DNA of 64,000 nt, taken from NCBI RefSeq assembly GCF_963924675.1, contig NC_089232.1, positions 47,036,522-47,100,521 on the forward strand. Direction: 5' to 3'. The notes under the pieces are model-generated. The model searched no databases and was not told the DNA's origin. It was given only the letters and a program-made list of their open reading frames with translations. The stretch's first letter is position 1. The number at the start of each line of letters is the position of its first letter. The DNA comes from Phocoena phocoena. Its lineage: Eukaryota; Chordata; Mammalia; Artiodactyla; Phocoenidae. This document shows, piece by piece, positions 23,470-35,521 of the stretch. Made by a program: the position numbers and the translations under genes.

Positions 23470-24385
23470 ACAGCCTCTAGAAGGCACTACCTTAACCTCC
23501 TTTTTCTTTCCACACAAGAGCAACAGTTCCATAGTGGTGACTTCCAGATGTGTGGGAAAAAACTCAACTTGGCAACCTGACACACTCTTCCATAGCAATG
23601 ATAGAAATAGCTAATATTGATAAAGAAATTTTTTCCTGCATCACTGTATATCTCAATGCCATATGGTAATTTTGTGACAGAATCTGGCAAAAACTATACA
23701 TTCCAATGAATCTGTACTTCATTAAAGTGCACTTGATGTCAATTATTTGGTGAAAATACATTCTAACAGATTGAGCTATGGGTGTGGCTCATTTTAATAA
23801 AACTCACTTTAAATAAAGCCAAAGTCTTAAGGCATAAATTAGAAGGTAATAAAATACTTCATAAAAAAGATTCTTCATAGTATAAACCAATTTATTAAAG
23901 GGTTATTCTAAGTGGATAACTCTCCCCTTAGCTTTAGAGTAACCTTAATCTTACTTAATAGACACACATACATACAGCAGATTTTATAAAATGTGTGCAT
24001 AATTCAATGGTTGAATTTATTTTTCTAAATAGAGTCACAAAATAGTTCATTAGCCTTAGAATAACCTTTATTCAAACCTCTAATTTTATACATGAACAAA
24101 ACTACAGCCAGTTAAGTGATCTCCAAAAGTCACTTCTATATTTTTATTGATAATTTTTGTCTGATTAATGTATCAATTATTGAGGCAGTTAATATTACAC
24201 AACTAGGGAAATATATTTTTCTCGGAACTATTAATTAATTGGGAACTATTCCCTAGTTCCCAATTTTATATATTCTTAAATTTGGCTGCATAGAACAACA
24301 GAATTATTATAAATTGCTATAAACTGATTCTAAATTTTGATCATTATGCAGTTACTCTCTTCTCTAGTAAAGCTTTTTTTTCCCC
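23470..24385. other. Unassigned AT-rich stretch
   Basis: No gene or clear repeat. It holds a perfect 12-bp-stem hairpin at 24237-24265 (loop 5). Confidence 0.45.
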
Positions 24386-24389
24386 TGAA

Positions 24390-25140
24390 TGTGTAATTTG
24401 TCTGATATTTGTATTGTTCTGCCTTTTTCTTGCTGTTAATATTTCCTACTTGCAGCCTTTTGGACCACTCTATTTCATTGTGTACCTGGTAAAAGCATAT
24501 TATAATAATATTATAATAATATTGCCATTTCTAGTCTGTCAATCTCTATCTCGTAAAAGGATAGTTTAGTCCAATTGAAAAAAATACTGATTTTCTGATT
24601 TAAAAAAATTCAATTTTCTTATTTGTTTTCATATAAGTTTTTATACTCCTTTAATGACTTTTTTCAGATTGAATTTTTAAATTACTTTTTATTAATTTGG
24701 TAATCATACCTATTCTTTTAGAGATACAATAAAAATGTTGACTTCATAAAATGTGAAATTTAATTATTTTTATAATTTCAAATTAAAATCTAGCATTTCT
24801 ACCTGATTTTTCTATAAATATGTTGGTTCTTTTGTGATAGCCTTGTTTTCTTGGACCTTACATTGAAAACTGCCTTGTCAGCAGTTTTTTTGTTTTTAAA
24901 CCAATAAATCTCCTTGTGTAATAATTTGAATCTATTTTAATATCTGCAATCTATTTAGGTTTGATTACATTGAAGTTTATTTTCTTGCTTTTATTGATAG
25001 TACCTCTTTCTATTGTACCTCTTGCTCTCCCAGCATTCCCTAAACAGAGCCATAACTGAAAAGATAAGTTTTCTATCAGTCTTGTTCTGACATATGTATT
25101 ATAAATCACTGAAAGTCACTGCTATTTAGAGATCTTGTTT
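24390..25140 (-). mobile_element. Probable old L1M ORF2 (endonuclease side), antisense
   Basis: 'gaatgtgtaatttgtctgat' and 'cttgctgttaatatttcc', followed by 'ctgtcaatctctatctc', resembles the antisense L1 segment upstream of the reverse transcriptase. It is strongly decayed, so the limits are uncertain. Confidence 0.4.
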
Positions 25141-25144
25141 TCTG

Positions 25145-26236
25145 CTGATGTCTTCAGTTTGGCTTCCCAGCTATCCCATTATCACATGCTTATGACTTTA
25201 TTTTTTTTAACTCATTTTTAAATTATTTTTTTCTTACTTGTGGTCCATTAAATCTGAAACTCTAGGTGGATACACACAAGAAGACTGTTGACCTCATCAC
25301 ATATTTACCTCTCCATATTTTTTTCTTTCAAACTATTTTAGTTATTTATTACTCTAATGTTGATAACAAGTCATCTAGCATATTTAAAGAGTAACTCAGA
25401 GTCCTGCATGCCAGCTTAGATGATTGTTCTATTTAATTATTTAACCAGCTCATAATATGGCTTGTCAAATGGGGAAAAGCATTTTGTGAAATCACTTATT
25501 CTAATTCTTTGGAAGAAAACAGAAATCTCCAACCACTTTGCCTTATTCTTACACTGATAATACTGGTGAATAGGAAAGTATCATTATACTTCGAACACCT
25601 CTATCTCCATCTATTTGGAAATGCAGCATGCTCTGACTTGTGATACTATTTGCATTGTTTTACTAAGCCATAATTAAATTTGCTTACAATTTTGCTTAAT
25701 ATTTCACCTTTAAAGGAATTGCCACTCTATCTGATAAATATACTGACAGAAGTGATGAGACTGCTACATCTTCTCATAGCCCCCAGAATCGTGTATCAAA
25801 TATTTTGGATATCTAACAAATACTTGTAGTTAATTCACAGACTTTAATTTTATGATTTATACTTAAAGACTATATCATCTGTCATTCTCTAAAATCAAAT
25901 AAACTCAACCTATTCAATCTTCTCCACAGTATTCTTGTATTAGCATTTCTACTACTCTTTCACTAGTTTTTAATTTCTTCAAATATGTAGAGATTATAAG
26001 AGGACAACATACTTCACTAATTGTAGCAGCATGCCAAGTATAACAAAATGACTACTTCCTGGGTCTTGGGCATTGAATTCTTTTCATACACTCCATAATC
26101 CTGTTAACATTTTACAACATCAGCATGACTGATTGACAAGACGTTTTTAGTCAGTAGCCTACAATTTGTTTATGATGTTCTTTTGTCAAAAGAGTCATTT
26201 CCTATAATGACATTATTTCTTTCACTCACCATCCAC

Positions 26237-26268
<32 letters not shown>

Positions 26269-27495
26269 CACAAACATCAAACACAAATGTTTGGCATATA
26301 GCATACCAGTCTTATTATGGGCACTTTGTGGTGCCATATAAGTGGAAACAGATTTATTTAGAAAGAACAGGAAGTAATAAAAGAAGCTATTGCTTTGGAA
26401 TTGAATCTAACACATAAGGAAATTATAACTATAAATGAGGAATTACTATGTATTCCTAGTTTCTAAGCTGTCTTACACCTGTGTGAGTGTGTGTGTATAA
26501 ATATATGCAGTGAAAACGGCACTAATAGTCACACATATATACATATTACATATGAAGTTTTAAGTTGGTTTAATTTAAATTTATTATGGCAAAATTACCA
26601 AATGATATTTCTCCTCTTTGATATTCATGAAGGTTTCAGGTAACTGTATGGCACTACCAATCGATTTCATACTCCTTATTATTTCAACCAGAATATTATT
26701 GCTTTCCTATTATTTTTCTCTTCCTATTATTTTTCTCTCTCTATTAAGTTTTTCAACTACCACTTCTCTTCTGAGATTGCTGCTTGAGATTAATAAGAGG
26801 GACAAAGAATGAACTGTTACAATAATAGAACCAGAAACAAAACAAAATAGTTTCATGGAGAGCAAGAGAAAAATTATTTTGGAAAGTAACAGCAGTGTTA
26901 AACAATACAAATACATTAAGTATATGAGAATTAAGCACACGCCATTTTATTTGGAATTTAGTGACCTTATTTGTAGCCAGTTTCTGGGATAATAAGGTAG
27001 AAAGTAGAATACCATCAGTTGGAACTAAATGAGAATTGAACTATAGTAGAGTACTATGTCAGGATATTTTGGCTACAGAAAAAAAAAATACTGCAGGGGG
27101 AGTATAACTTGCTAAGCCTTTTTTAAAGAATTGTATTTGAAGACCAAGGAAAAAATATCCAGAAGGCAGAAAAAAATGAATATTGGAAAGAAATGATTAA
27201 TGACACTCTGTGGAAGCTTGTGATGGGATTATATTCATAGCGTATGTAGAGGAATTGTGAAGAGAGAGTAAAATGTTACTGTCTGTCATGAAAATGACTG
27301 GGTGTCACTGTAGATGTACTTTTTAGATTGAATTCGAGTAATTTAAGGAAAAATAACCTGAAATTTTTCATGTTTTTGTATATGAAAAAGCAATTTTATC
27401 TACTAAAAATGAAGGGTAAACATGTCTAAGGTGCTTCCTACTGAAACATCTAGAAAACTGTATAAATAATTCCAACTACTGGATAATGGGTAGTG
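25145..27495. other. Long AT-rich stretch with few features
   Basis: Contains a (CA)n run at 26245-26266. Small open frames at 26618-26940 on both strands have no motifs. I see no gene. Confidence 0.45.
26245..26266. repeat. (CA)n microsatellite
   Basis: Eleven uninterrupted CA steps preceded by CATA steps. Confidence 0.95.
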
Positions 27496-28049
27496 CTGTT
27501 CTGTGCTGTTGAGGAAAAAAGGAAACGAAGTGAGTATTTTACTCTGGCTTTTAATATGGAAGTACATTCTAGATCTCTGATGAAGGAGGGGATCCCCAAG
27601 TAAAAAATGGTCTCACTGAGTTTTAGAATGGTGATCAGAGTTTAGTGTTTCTGAGGAGGCCTGAAGTTGTAGAACAATTTTAGGAGTATACAAAGGGTCC
27701 CAGAAATCTACAAAAAGGTCCCTTGAGTGCTTGATGAGTACTAAAATGTGCCATGTGAAACTCAACTAGGGTGGACAAAAAATGACCAGGGAACATTATG
27801 CTTGGCTGGTTACTAACTTTCACAGAGTTGGGAGACTTTCCATTTTCCATCAGCCTGACTGCAGAGTTGTTGATCACTATGGAAATGCAATCCAGACCAA
27901 AGAAGGAAAACACCCTCTGTGGTGGAGCTTAACAATAGAGTAAAGACTTCTGTAGAACTGCCTTTACAGCGTTTACAGACAGACCTCAAAAACACACTGA
28001 ATTTCATACACCTTGACTGCCTGCCAGCATAAAGCTTGGCTTTCTTAAA

Positions 28050-29577
28050 AATGAAGTCAGTAAAATCCAGATATATACCAATATAAAATTCTAAATATCC
28101 ACAATCTTCATAAAATTTACTAGCTACTTAAGGAAGCAGAAAAATGAGATCCATGGCAACAAGAAAAACTGTTCAATAAAACCGAGCCCCACAATGATGA
28201 TGGCGTTAACAGACAAAGATGTTATAATAGTAATTATGACAAAATTCAGCTATTTAAGGCAAATATGAACATAATGAGGAGAGAAATGAAAGATATAAGA
28301 AAACCTAAAGGGACATCTAGATAAAACAATAACATTTTAAAATCTTAAGTAGCTGGGTTAAATTAGAAGCAGATTACACACACTAGAAAAATTAGGAGTG
28401 TCAAGCAGTTCAATGTCTGTGTAAATGGGGTCTCAGAATGATATGAGGAGTAGAAAAACATTTGAAGAAATAATTGCCAGGTATTTTCCAAATTTGTGTG
28501 AGAACTATAAACCCAGAGATCCAAGAACTTCAATGAACCTCACTGGACATACACAAAGAAAACCACAAAAAGACACACAATAATCAAATAGATGAACATC
28601 TGTGACAAAAAGAAAAGCATAAAAGCATTGAGAGAAAAATATACATTACATACGAAAAAAATAAGAAATTTTGTAGACCAAAAGATAATTGAAAAACATC
28701 TTTTAAAGATGTTCAAAGGGAATAAAGCCAAAACATAATTCTGTATGAAGCTAAAATGTGATTCAAAAATGAGGATGAAAAGGCTTCCCTGGTGGCGCAG
28801 TGGTTGAGAGTCCGCCTGCCGATGCAGGGGACACGGGTTCGTGCCCCGGTCCGGGAAGATCCCACATGCCGCAGAGTGGCTGGGCCCGTGAGCCATGGTC
28901 ACTGAGCCCGCGCATATGGAGCCTGTGCTCCGCAACAGGAGAGGCCACAATAGCGAGAGGCCCACGTACCGCAAAAAAAAAAAAGAAAAAAAATGAGGAT
29001 GAAATAAAGATTTTTTCAAAGAAAAACTGAGGGAATTCATTACCATTAAGACTATGTTACAAAAAGTGTTAAAGATAGGTCTTAAAGCAAAGAAAAATGA
29101 TACCAGGCAGAAATGTGGATCTTCACAAAAGAATGGAGAATAAAAGAAATGATAAATATGTAGACATTATTCCATTTTAAAATAATTTCAAAAGATAACT
29201 GGTTGTTTAATGCAAAATTAATGAGTATGTGCCATGTACCTATCTATTATAGGTAAAGGTAAAATATATGACAACAATAGCATAAAAGACAGGAAATGGG
29301 CAAATACAGTATACCGTAAGCTTCTTCTATCATAAAGAAGAGGTATGTCTTAATCTTCTTACATACATGAAGTGGAATATCATTTGTAAGTAGACTGGGA
29401 TGAGTTAAAGATGCATATTGCAAAGCACAGCACAACCCTTAAACCTATAAAGAGATATAAATACTAAGCTAATAGTTGACGAAGAGTAAACTCCTCTAAT
29501 ATACTTAATAAATTCAAAGGAATCAAAGAGGAAGATAAACAGAACAAAGAACAGATGGGAGAAAGAGAAATCATATG
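28050..29577 (+). mobile_element. Old L1M, 5' and ORF1 region, sense (SINE inside)
   Basis: 'gaagaaataattgccaggtat', 'ttccaaatttgtgtgagaac', 'caatgaacctcactggacat' and 'tgttacaaaaagtgttaaag' follow L1M ORF1 in order. The part from about 27500 to 28050 may be its 5' UTR but is less certain. A CHR-2 SINE sits at 28781-28989. All frames are broken. An MLT1-like LTR fragment follows directly. Confidence 0.7.
28781..28989 (+). mobile_element. CHR-2-type SINE, sense
   Basis: A full-length tRNA-Glu-derived SINE: head 'ggcttccctggtggcgcagt' with pol III A box (TGGCGCAGTGG), B box near 'cgggttcgtgccc', tRNA-unrelated body and poly(A). A 15-base target-site duplication 'aaaatgaggatgaaa' is at 28766-28780 and 28990-29004. 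It retains many CpGs and is therefore young. Confidence 0.96.
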
Positions 29578-29772
29578 TATTAGTTTTCTAGAGCTGTCAT
29601 AACAAAGTATCACAACCTGGATGGCTTAAACAACAGAAATTTATTTTCTCACAATTCTGGAGGCTGGAAGTCTAAGAAGAAGCTGCTGGTACCATTGCTT
29701 TCTCTGAGGCCTCTCTCTGTGTCCTGCAGATGACTGCCTTCTTGCTGTGTCCTCACGTGGCCTTTTCTCTAT
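29578..29772 (-). mobile_element. MLT1/MaLR-like LTR fragment, antisense
   Basis: 'ttttctagagctgtcataac', 'ggcttaaacaacagaaattt' and 'ctggaggctggaagtc' is the standard antisense reading of a MaLR-type LTR. Only about the last 195 bases are present. Confidence 0.65.
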
Positions 29773-29781
29773 GTACACACC

Positions 29782-30150
29782 CAATTAAAAATTGCCCAAA
29801 AATCTAAACAGACATTTCTCCAAAGAAGATACATAAACTGCCAAAAGCACTTGAAAAGATGCTTAGCATCATTAACTTTCAGTGAAATCAACACCACAGT
29901 ACCACTTCATACCCAATAGCGTAATTATGACCAAAAAACCAAATAATAATAAATGTTAGCAAGGACATTGAGAAATCAGGTATGTCCTATGCTGCTGGTA
30001 GAACATAACGTTGTGCAGCTGCTTTAGAAAAATGTCTGATAATTCTCAAATGGTTATATACAAAGTTACTATATGATCCAGCAATTCCACTCCTACATAT
30101 ATGCCCAAGGTATTATTTTGGATCATAAAGTATATCTAAACAAAATCAAT
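29782..30150 (+). mobile_element. Old L1M ORF2 3' part, sense
   Basis: 'aaacagacatttctccaaag', 'aagatgcttagcatcattaa' and 'atgatccagcaattccactc' are the end of ORF2 in sense order. Its relation to the neighbouring L1 pieces is not collinear, so it is probably a separate insertion. Confidence 0.7.
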
Positions 30151-30179
30151 GGATGAGATTATAAAGTATATATAGACAA

Positions 30180-31170
30180 AATTGAGGATATTTTCTGACT
30201 GTAGAAAAATAAATAACAAAAAGATAATCAGAAAGTTCCCAACTGTTAGAAATTAAGCAACATACTTTCAAACAACACATGGGTCAAAGAAAAAGTTACA
30301 ATAGAAATTAGAAAATATTTTAAACAGAAAGAAAATGAAGACACAGGATATGAACCTTTGTGGAAAATAGCGAAAACAATGCCTAGAAGGGAATTCATAG
30401 CCTTAACTAGATATATTAGAAAAGAACAAAGACTGAAAATCTATAATCTAAGCGTCCATCCCAAGATGCTGGGAAATGTATAGAAAAGCATACAAAGTAA
30501 ATAGAAAAAAATAATTAAGGGGCTTCCCTGGTGGCACAGTGGTTGAGAGTCCACCTGCCGATGCAGGGGACACGGGTTCGTGCCCCGGTCCGGGAAGATC
30601 CCACATGCCGCGGAGCAGCTGGGCCCGTGAGCCACGGACACTGAGCCTGCGCGTCCGGAGCCTGTGCTCCGCAACAGGAGAGGCCACAACAGTGAGAGGC
30701 CCGCGTACCGCAAAAAGAAAAAAAAAAAAAAATTAAGATAAGATAACTCAATGAAAGATAAATACACACAGAGGAATACATTAACACAAGAGGTGGTTCT
30801 TTGAAAATATGGATGATTCTAATCAAATGCTAGCAAGACCTATCAAGGAAAAAAATGAATAATTTACAAGTTACAAATATCAGATTAAAAAGTCATATCA
30901 CTCTGGACCCTACACATATGAAAGTGAAAATAAAAATATATTATTAACTCTTTACACCATACATTTGACAATTTTTGAGAAGAAAAAATAATCCTTGAAA
31001 AGCATATTCCAAGATTGATACAATAAGTAAAAGGAATATGAATAGTGCTATAACTATTAAGAAAAACATAATCCATTATTTAAATCTTCCTCAGAAAGAT
31101 TACTTCACCAAAAATTTATTTCAAATATTGAAGAAAGATATTAAGCAAAACTTTTAACAGTAGTCCAGAT
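30180..31170 (+). mobile_element. Old L1M ORF2 middle part, sense (SINE inside)
   Basis: 'aagcaacatactttcaaac' and 'catgggtcaaagaaaaagtt', then after the SINE 'gaggtggttctttgaaaata', matches the ORF2 region between endonuclease and reverse transcriptase. It is upstream in L1 terms but downstream of 29782-30150 here, so these are distinct copies or a rearrangement. Confidence 0.65.
30520..30730 (+). mobile_element. CHR-2-type SINE, sense
   Basis: A full-length copy starting 'ggggcttccctggtggcaca', with A and B boxes, body and poly(A) with one G. The target-site duplication 'aattaag' is at 30513-30519 and 30731-30737. It is very close to the copy at 28781. Confidence 0.95.
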
Positions 31171-31174
31171 TGTG

Positions 31175-31176
<2 letters not shown>

Positions 31177-31222
<46 letters not shown>
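31177..31222. repeat. (GT)n microsatellite
   Basis: About 23 uninterrupted GT steps, the longest pure dinucleotide run in the window. It can adopt Z-DNA. Confidence 0.97.
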
Positions 31223-31225
<3 letters not shown>

Positions 31226-31359
31226 CATATGTGTATGTACAGCAGTCATTTTATGACATCTGCAAACCTTGATACCAAAATCTGACCAGGAAGCTTTAAT
31301 TTTTTAAAGTAATTCTCCAATTTTTAAAATCTTTTTACTTGAATATTTTAATCATAATT

Positions 31360-31955
31360 ATTTCAAAGTCTTTATTAGTTAAGTTCATTATCTAGATCAT
31401 CTATGGATGGTCTAGAGGGATCATGTAAATATTCTCTTGATTTTTATCTTGATTTCCTTACTCTTGGTATTTCTAGGGTGTTTTTTGTTTCTTTTGTATG
31501 TTTGTCTCTTGGTTGTTTTGTTTTGTTTCTAGCCATGTTGTATTAAAAAAATAGTAGAAGCTCTAGGTTACACAGTCTCCCTCCAGAGGGGTGCACCTTT
31601 TCCTTTTGTAGGTAGATAGAGTGGCAAGCAAATCAATTTAATCCTATCTCGGATGGAGTTTAGTGGAGGCAGGGTTGACGTTTTAGGAAGGCTCAGTCTA
31701 CTTCTCACTCCAATCCTTGGGACTTAGATTCCAAATTTTTCAATTTAGAGTTTACTGGACTCACCAGGACTGTTTCTCTGGAACATTCAGACTCTATCTT
31801 ACCACTACCAGGGTACTTTGGCAAACACTTCTCTGCTTCTCAGAATGTTCCAGCTAAAATTGTGCCTGCTAGTCCACCCAAATTCAGAATCTGTCTACTG
31901 TCTTGAAAGAGAAATTGACACTATGTCTGAAGCCATTCAAGTTTCCAAAGTTGTC
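31360..31955 (-). mobile_element. Possible old L1/HAL1-like fragment, antisense
   Basis: 'gttcattatctagatcatct', 'tctagccatgttgtatt', 'ctccctccagaggggtgc' and 'gtgcctgctagtccacccaa' resembles an old antisense L1-type sequence found widely in mammals. The family is uncertain. Confidence 0.4.
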
Positions 31956-31963
31956 TCTTTAGC

Positions 31964-32270
31964 CCAGGTGTCAGTATAGCCCATGAACCTAATCCAGCCT
32001 ATTGATTTTTCTATAGTCTATGAGCTAAGAATGGTGTTTACATTTTAAATGGTTGGAAAAATCAAAGAAGAACAATATTTCATGAGATATGAAATTATAC
32101 AAAATTAAAATTTCAATGTCCATAGTTTTTTAGAACACAGACACATCCGTTCATACATATTATCTAGTTTTACTTTGGCTGCCATGGCAGAATTGAGTAT
32201 TAGCCACAGAGAAAATATTTACTCTCTGGCCCTTGACAGAAAAAAAAAAAATTATCATCCCCTACTCTAG
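31964..32270 (+). mobile_element. hAT-Charlie-like non-autonomous DNA transposon
   Basis: 'ggtgtcagtatagcccatgaa' leads into 'aagaatggtgtttacatttt', 'aaatggttggaaaaatcaaa' and ends with 'ctctggcccttgacagaaa' and 'catcccctactctag'. This is the order of a common MER-type hAT element. A shorter, diverged relative is at 42791-42995. Ends and duplication are not clear. Confidence 0.6.
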
Positions 32271-32467
32271 TCTATAAAATCTCCAAAAGTTCTGAAAGTT
32301 TCTGTGTGCCCTAGCAGTGGCCTTCTGTCCAGGCAAAGCCCAGATTCTCACTGAAAGCCTACAAGAAAAAAATTTGGTTTCAGATTATAAATTTATCACT
32401 CGTAGTTCTCTCACTCCAAAATCTCTACCCTCAAGTGCTTTTTCCTTCAACATGCTCTGATTTTTTA

Positions 32468-32471
<4 letters not shown>

Positions 32472-32525
<54 letters not shown>

Positions 32526-32556
32526 ATCTATATACACACACACACACATATATATT
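32472..32556. repeat. Compound microsatellite (TA)n(TG)n-(CA)n(TA)n with inverted symmetry
   Basis: TA steps to about 32500, TG steps to about 32525, a short 'tatctata' centre, then CA steps and TA steps to 32556. The two halves are reverse complements, so the tract can fold as a long hairpin or cruciform. Confidence 0.95.
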
Positions 32557-34840
32557 TTTCCTCTTTTATCTACCTTTTCCTATTTTATCTGGTTTTTCTT
32601 GACAGGAGCAATCATATATAGAAATCTCCATTCTATTTGCAAATGGAAGACAACCATTAATGTTAAGAGCTGGGTTATTGCTATATTTCATTTTGCTTAT
32701 TATAAGAGGTATCCAGGGGAAAATAAAGGCAAAAGTTGAAAATATCTGGGTCATTGAAGAGTTTCTGGTTTGAAAGGAGGCAACAAATCTCCCAGTTCAA
32801 TCCCTTATTTTGCAGGTTAATAAATCATGGCTTAGAGTGAAGTGTGAGAAGTTTGTCAGGATCTACCCTTAGATTTTAGTAGTCAGGAGTTGAGTCCTAA
32901 ATCTCTGGATCTTGGAAACTTTACTCTGTTGTCCTCTGTGTGACCTTCACTGTATATGCACATATGTGTATATAAGTTTAGTTGAAGTGGTAGGCTGAGT
33001 CTGAGTGAGTGTGTGTGTGTGTGTACACATACCTTTAGAGACCTATGTATATTTGTGTTACTGACACAATTAGATAATGCTCTGACATTTGAAGTTATTG
33101 AAAATTATGTTTGAACTCTTTGTCCTGTGTTGTTCCCAAGAGAGAATATTGCCTTCCTATCTTGCTTGGTAAAAATGAAATTATCGAGGATGTTTTCAGT
33201 TCAACTTAAATTTATCCAAAGTGATTTAAATATTATTTTTGAAGTAAAAGTATAAAGCGTCATTTAAAAAATCGGGTTAATGAGAGAAATGCTGACAGAT
33301 TCCTAGTGCTAGTGTCACTGCAGACTAGTTCTTTATTCAAGGCACCAATTAAGTACAAATTTACATTTAACTTATCAGAAAGAAATATTTGTGAAATTTT
33401 TATTCAGCTTTTGTAATTTTAAGCAGAGTTTATTCTCTAATACCAAATAATATATGCTTACACTTGCTTCTATATATTTAGCTATCTAGGTAGATGGCAT
33501 ATCCCATATAGAATACAGTGGAAGCCCTATAATAAATATATTTCTTATTATAGAAACTGTCCAAAAGATTACACCAAGACTGAAGGATACCAAATGTATC
33601 TTATATCTAACCTTTTCATTGGTGCTAAGTAATATTTACCAAAATTATTAAGTTGGATCTATTTTAGCATCCAGGACAGACATATCCAGGACAGACTATC
33701 ATTGATAACTTATCTAATAATACATTTAAATTTAGAAATTTATTCAAATTTTCAAGTTTTTCATGAAATTCTTTAGAATTAGACATTCTAGCTCTACTTT
33801 TTTTTTTTTTTTTACTATTAAAATTTATTGCAATAGGGCAGAACTCAGGACGAGGCATAATGAAAAAACATTTATTTTATTAGTGTTCTCCTCCTACTGA
33901 TACTAGTAATCTCTAACAAATATCTATTATTTAAATAAAATTTTTCCGGGTTAGCAAAATATATTTTCCTTTTTTTTTTTTTTACATATAAATGCTATAT
34001 GCAGATTATTGATGTACTAGATTCTTAAACCATATAGGGTCTTCAGTTCATGCTGACATTGTAGATTTTTCTTTTCTATAACCTAGACCCTCAGAGACAC
34101 AGGAGTTGTAAAGTCTCATCTTACCAGCAAATTATAGATATTCAAATGGCTAGAGTGCAGAATTTAATCCTCAGTAGACTCATGCTGAGTTTTAATCCCT
34201 AGCAGAGAGAACTGCTCCTGCCTTTCATGTCATTATCAGGAAGGTTGTGTCAATATAATTCCACTTTTATTGAATGACATCTATAAACTACAAGCTAGTA
34301 CTGAATCCTCCTTCATCAAAGCCTAATGTGTTCATCTATGTGAGGTATAGGTTTACTAAGATACACCTGTTCAACCTGAGATACAGTTTCCCTAAGCATA
34401 AGAGATGACCATGAAACAAGAATTCACAATTCTTTATAAAGTACCTTAGTCAATGCTGTTTTAAAAAAAATAGAAATATTCAACAAGGTTGACACTTTGG
34501 TTATTTATCCAAAAAAGGGAGAAATAAAGCAAACAAACAAAAAAATGTAATCTGGATTCTGGTTTAACTCATCACTACTCGCATTGGCAGGGGTCAAAAG
34601 GGGGGTTTGATTATTAAGAACGAACTTTTTCTCTCCCCTATCCTCCTTATGTCTAATGGGGAAGATTGAAAGGGAAGGCAGAGAACTCTGTGTGCCCCTG
34701 GTAAAAACTCCCTGCTTCCCCAATCCCCACTGTCCAATGATCACAGCCTGTGGTCAAGTCTGACATCTTAGAGGGACAACAATTGATGGTTCTCCATTAT
34801 TTGCCACTTCCACTGTATTGTTTCAATACAATGTATTCCA
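32557..34840. other. Mostly unassigned stretch
   Basis: 32790-32940 is weakly MIR-like in antisense ('attttgcaggttaataaatc'). A (GT)n run lies at 33008-33024. A minus-strand AATAAA with poly(A) lies at 33798-33829 (see findings). No gene is recognised. Confidence 0.4.
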
Positions 34841-34841
34841 C

Positions 34842-34893
34842 TGTTCTGTTTCAATAACAGTATAAATAATTACACTGTTATTGAAACAGAACA
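34842..34893. repeat. Perfect 20-bp inverted repeat, 12-base loop
   Basis: Arms at 34842-34861 and 34874-34893 are exact reverse complements with the loop 'ataaataattac'. A partial copy of the left arm lies just upstream (34811-34830). See findings. Confidence 0.95.
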
Positions 34894-35521
34894 TCTCACT
34901 GATATTTGGATTTTTTAACAAGCTGTATAACAAAAACTTTTGACTCACCTATTCAAATCTCATGCCCTTGTTTTGAACTCTCAGCATCACTCATCTTTTT
35001 ATTCTATAGTTTTGCCTTTTCCAGAATGTCATTTAATTGGAAACACACAATATATACCATTTTGCATATTGACTGCTGTCATTTAGCACTATGCATTTTA
35101 GGTTAATCTATGTCATTTTGTGGCTTGATAGCTCATTTCTTTTTGCTGATGAAAAATTGTCCACTGTATGGCTATACCACAGTTTGTTTATCTATTCACC
35201 TGTTAAAGGACATCTTGGTCCCTTACAGGTTTGGCTATTGTGAATGAGGCAGCTATAAGCATAAGCTACAGGGTTTTGTGTGGACATGAGTTTTAGAACA
35301 GTTTAAATACCCATAAGTGTGACTGCTGGATCATATAGCAAGATTATGTTTAACTTTGTAAGAAACGACCAAACTCTCTTCGAGTGGCCATATATTTTGT
35401 ACCCCTACCAGCAATGAATAAGAGTTTCTCTTGCTCCACAACCTCACCATCAACAATTATTATCAGTTGTTTTTGGATTTTAACCATTCTAATAGGTATG
35501 TACTGGGATCTTATTGTTGCC

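Noticed and set aside
28800..29030. Open frames across SINE copies, recurring at 579-844, 7034-7219, 30441-30826, 45096-45540 and 53174-53605
   Set aside because: All are translations of the CHR-2 SINE in one frame or another. The same peptide recurs in each copy and follows the SINE, not a gene.
32500..32739. 79-codon frame starting with a Cys-Val repeat
   Set aside because: Generated by the TG/CA microsatellite. The rest has no known motif.
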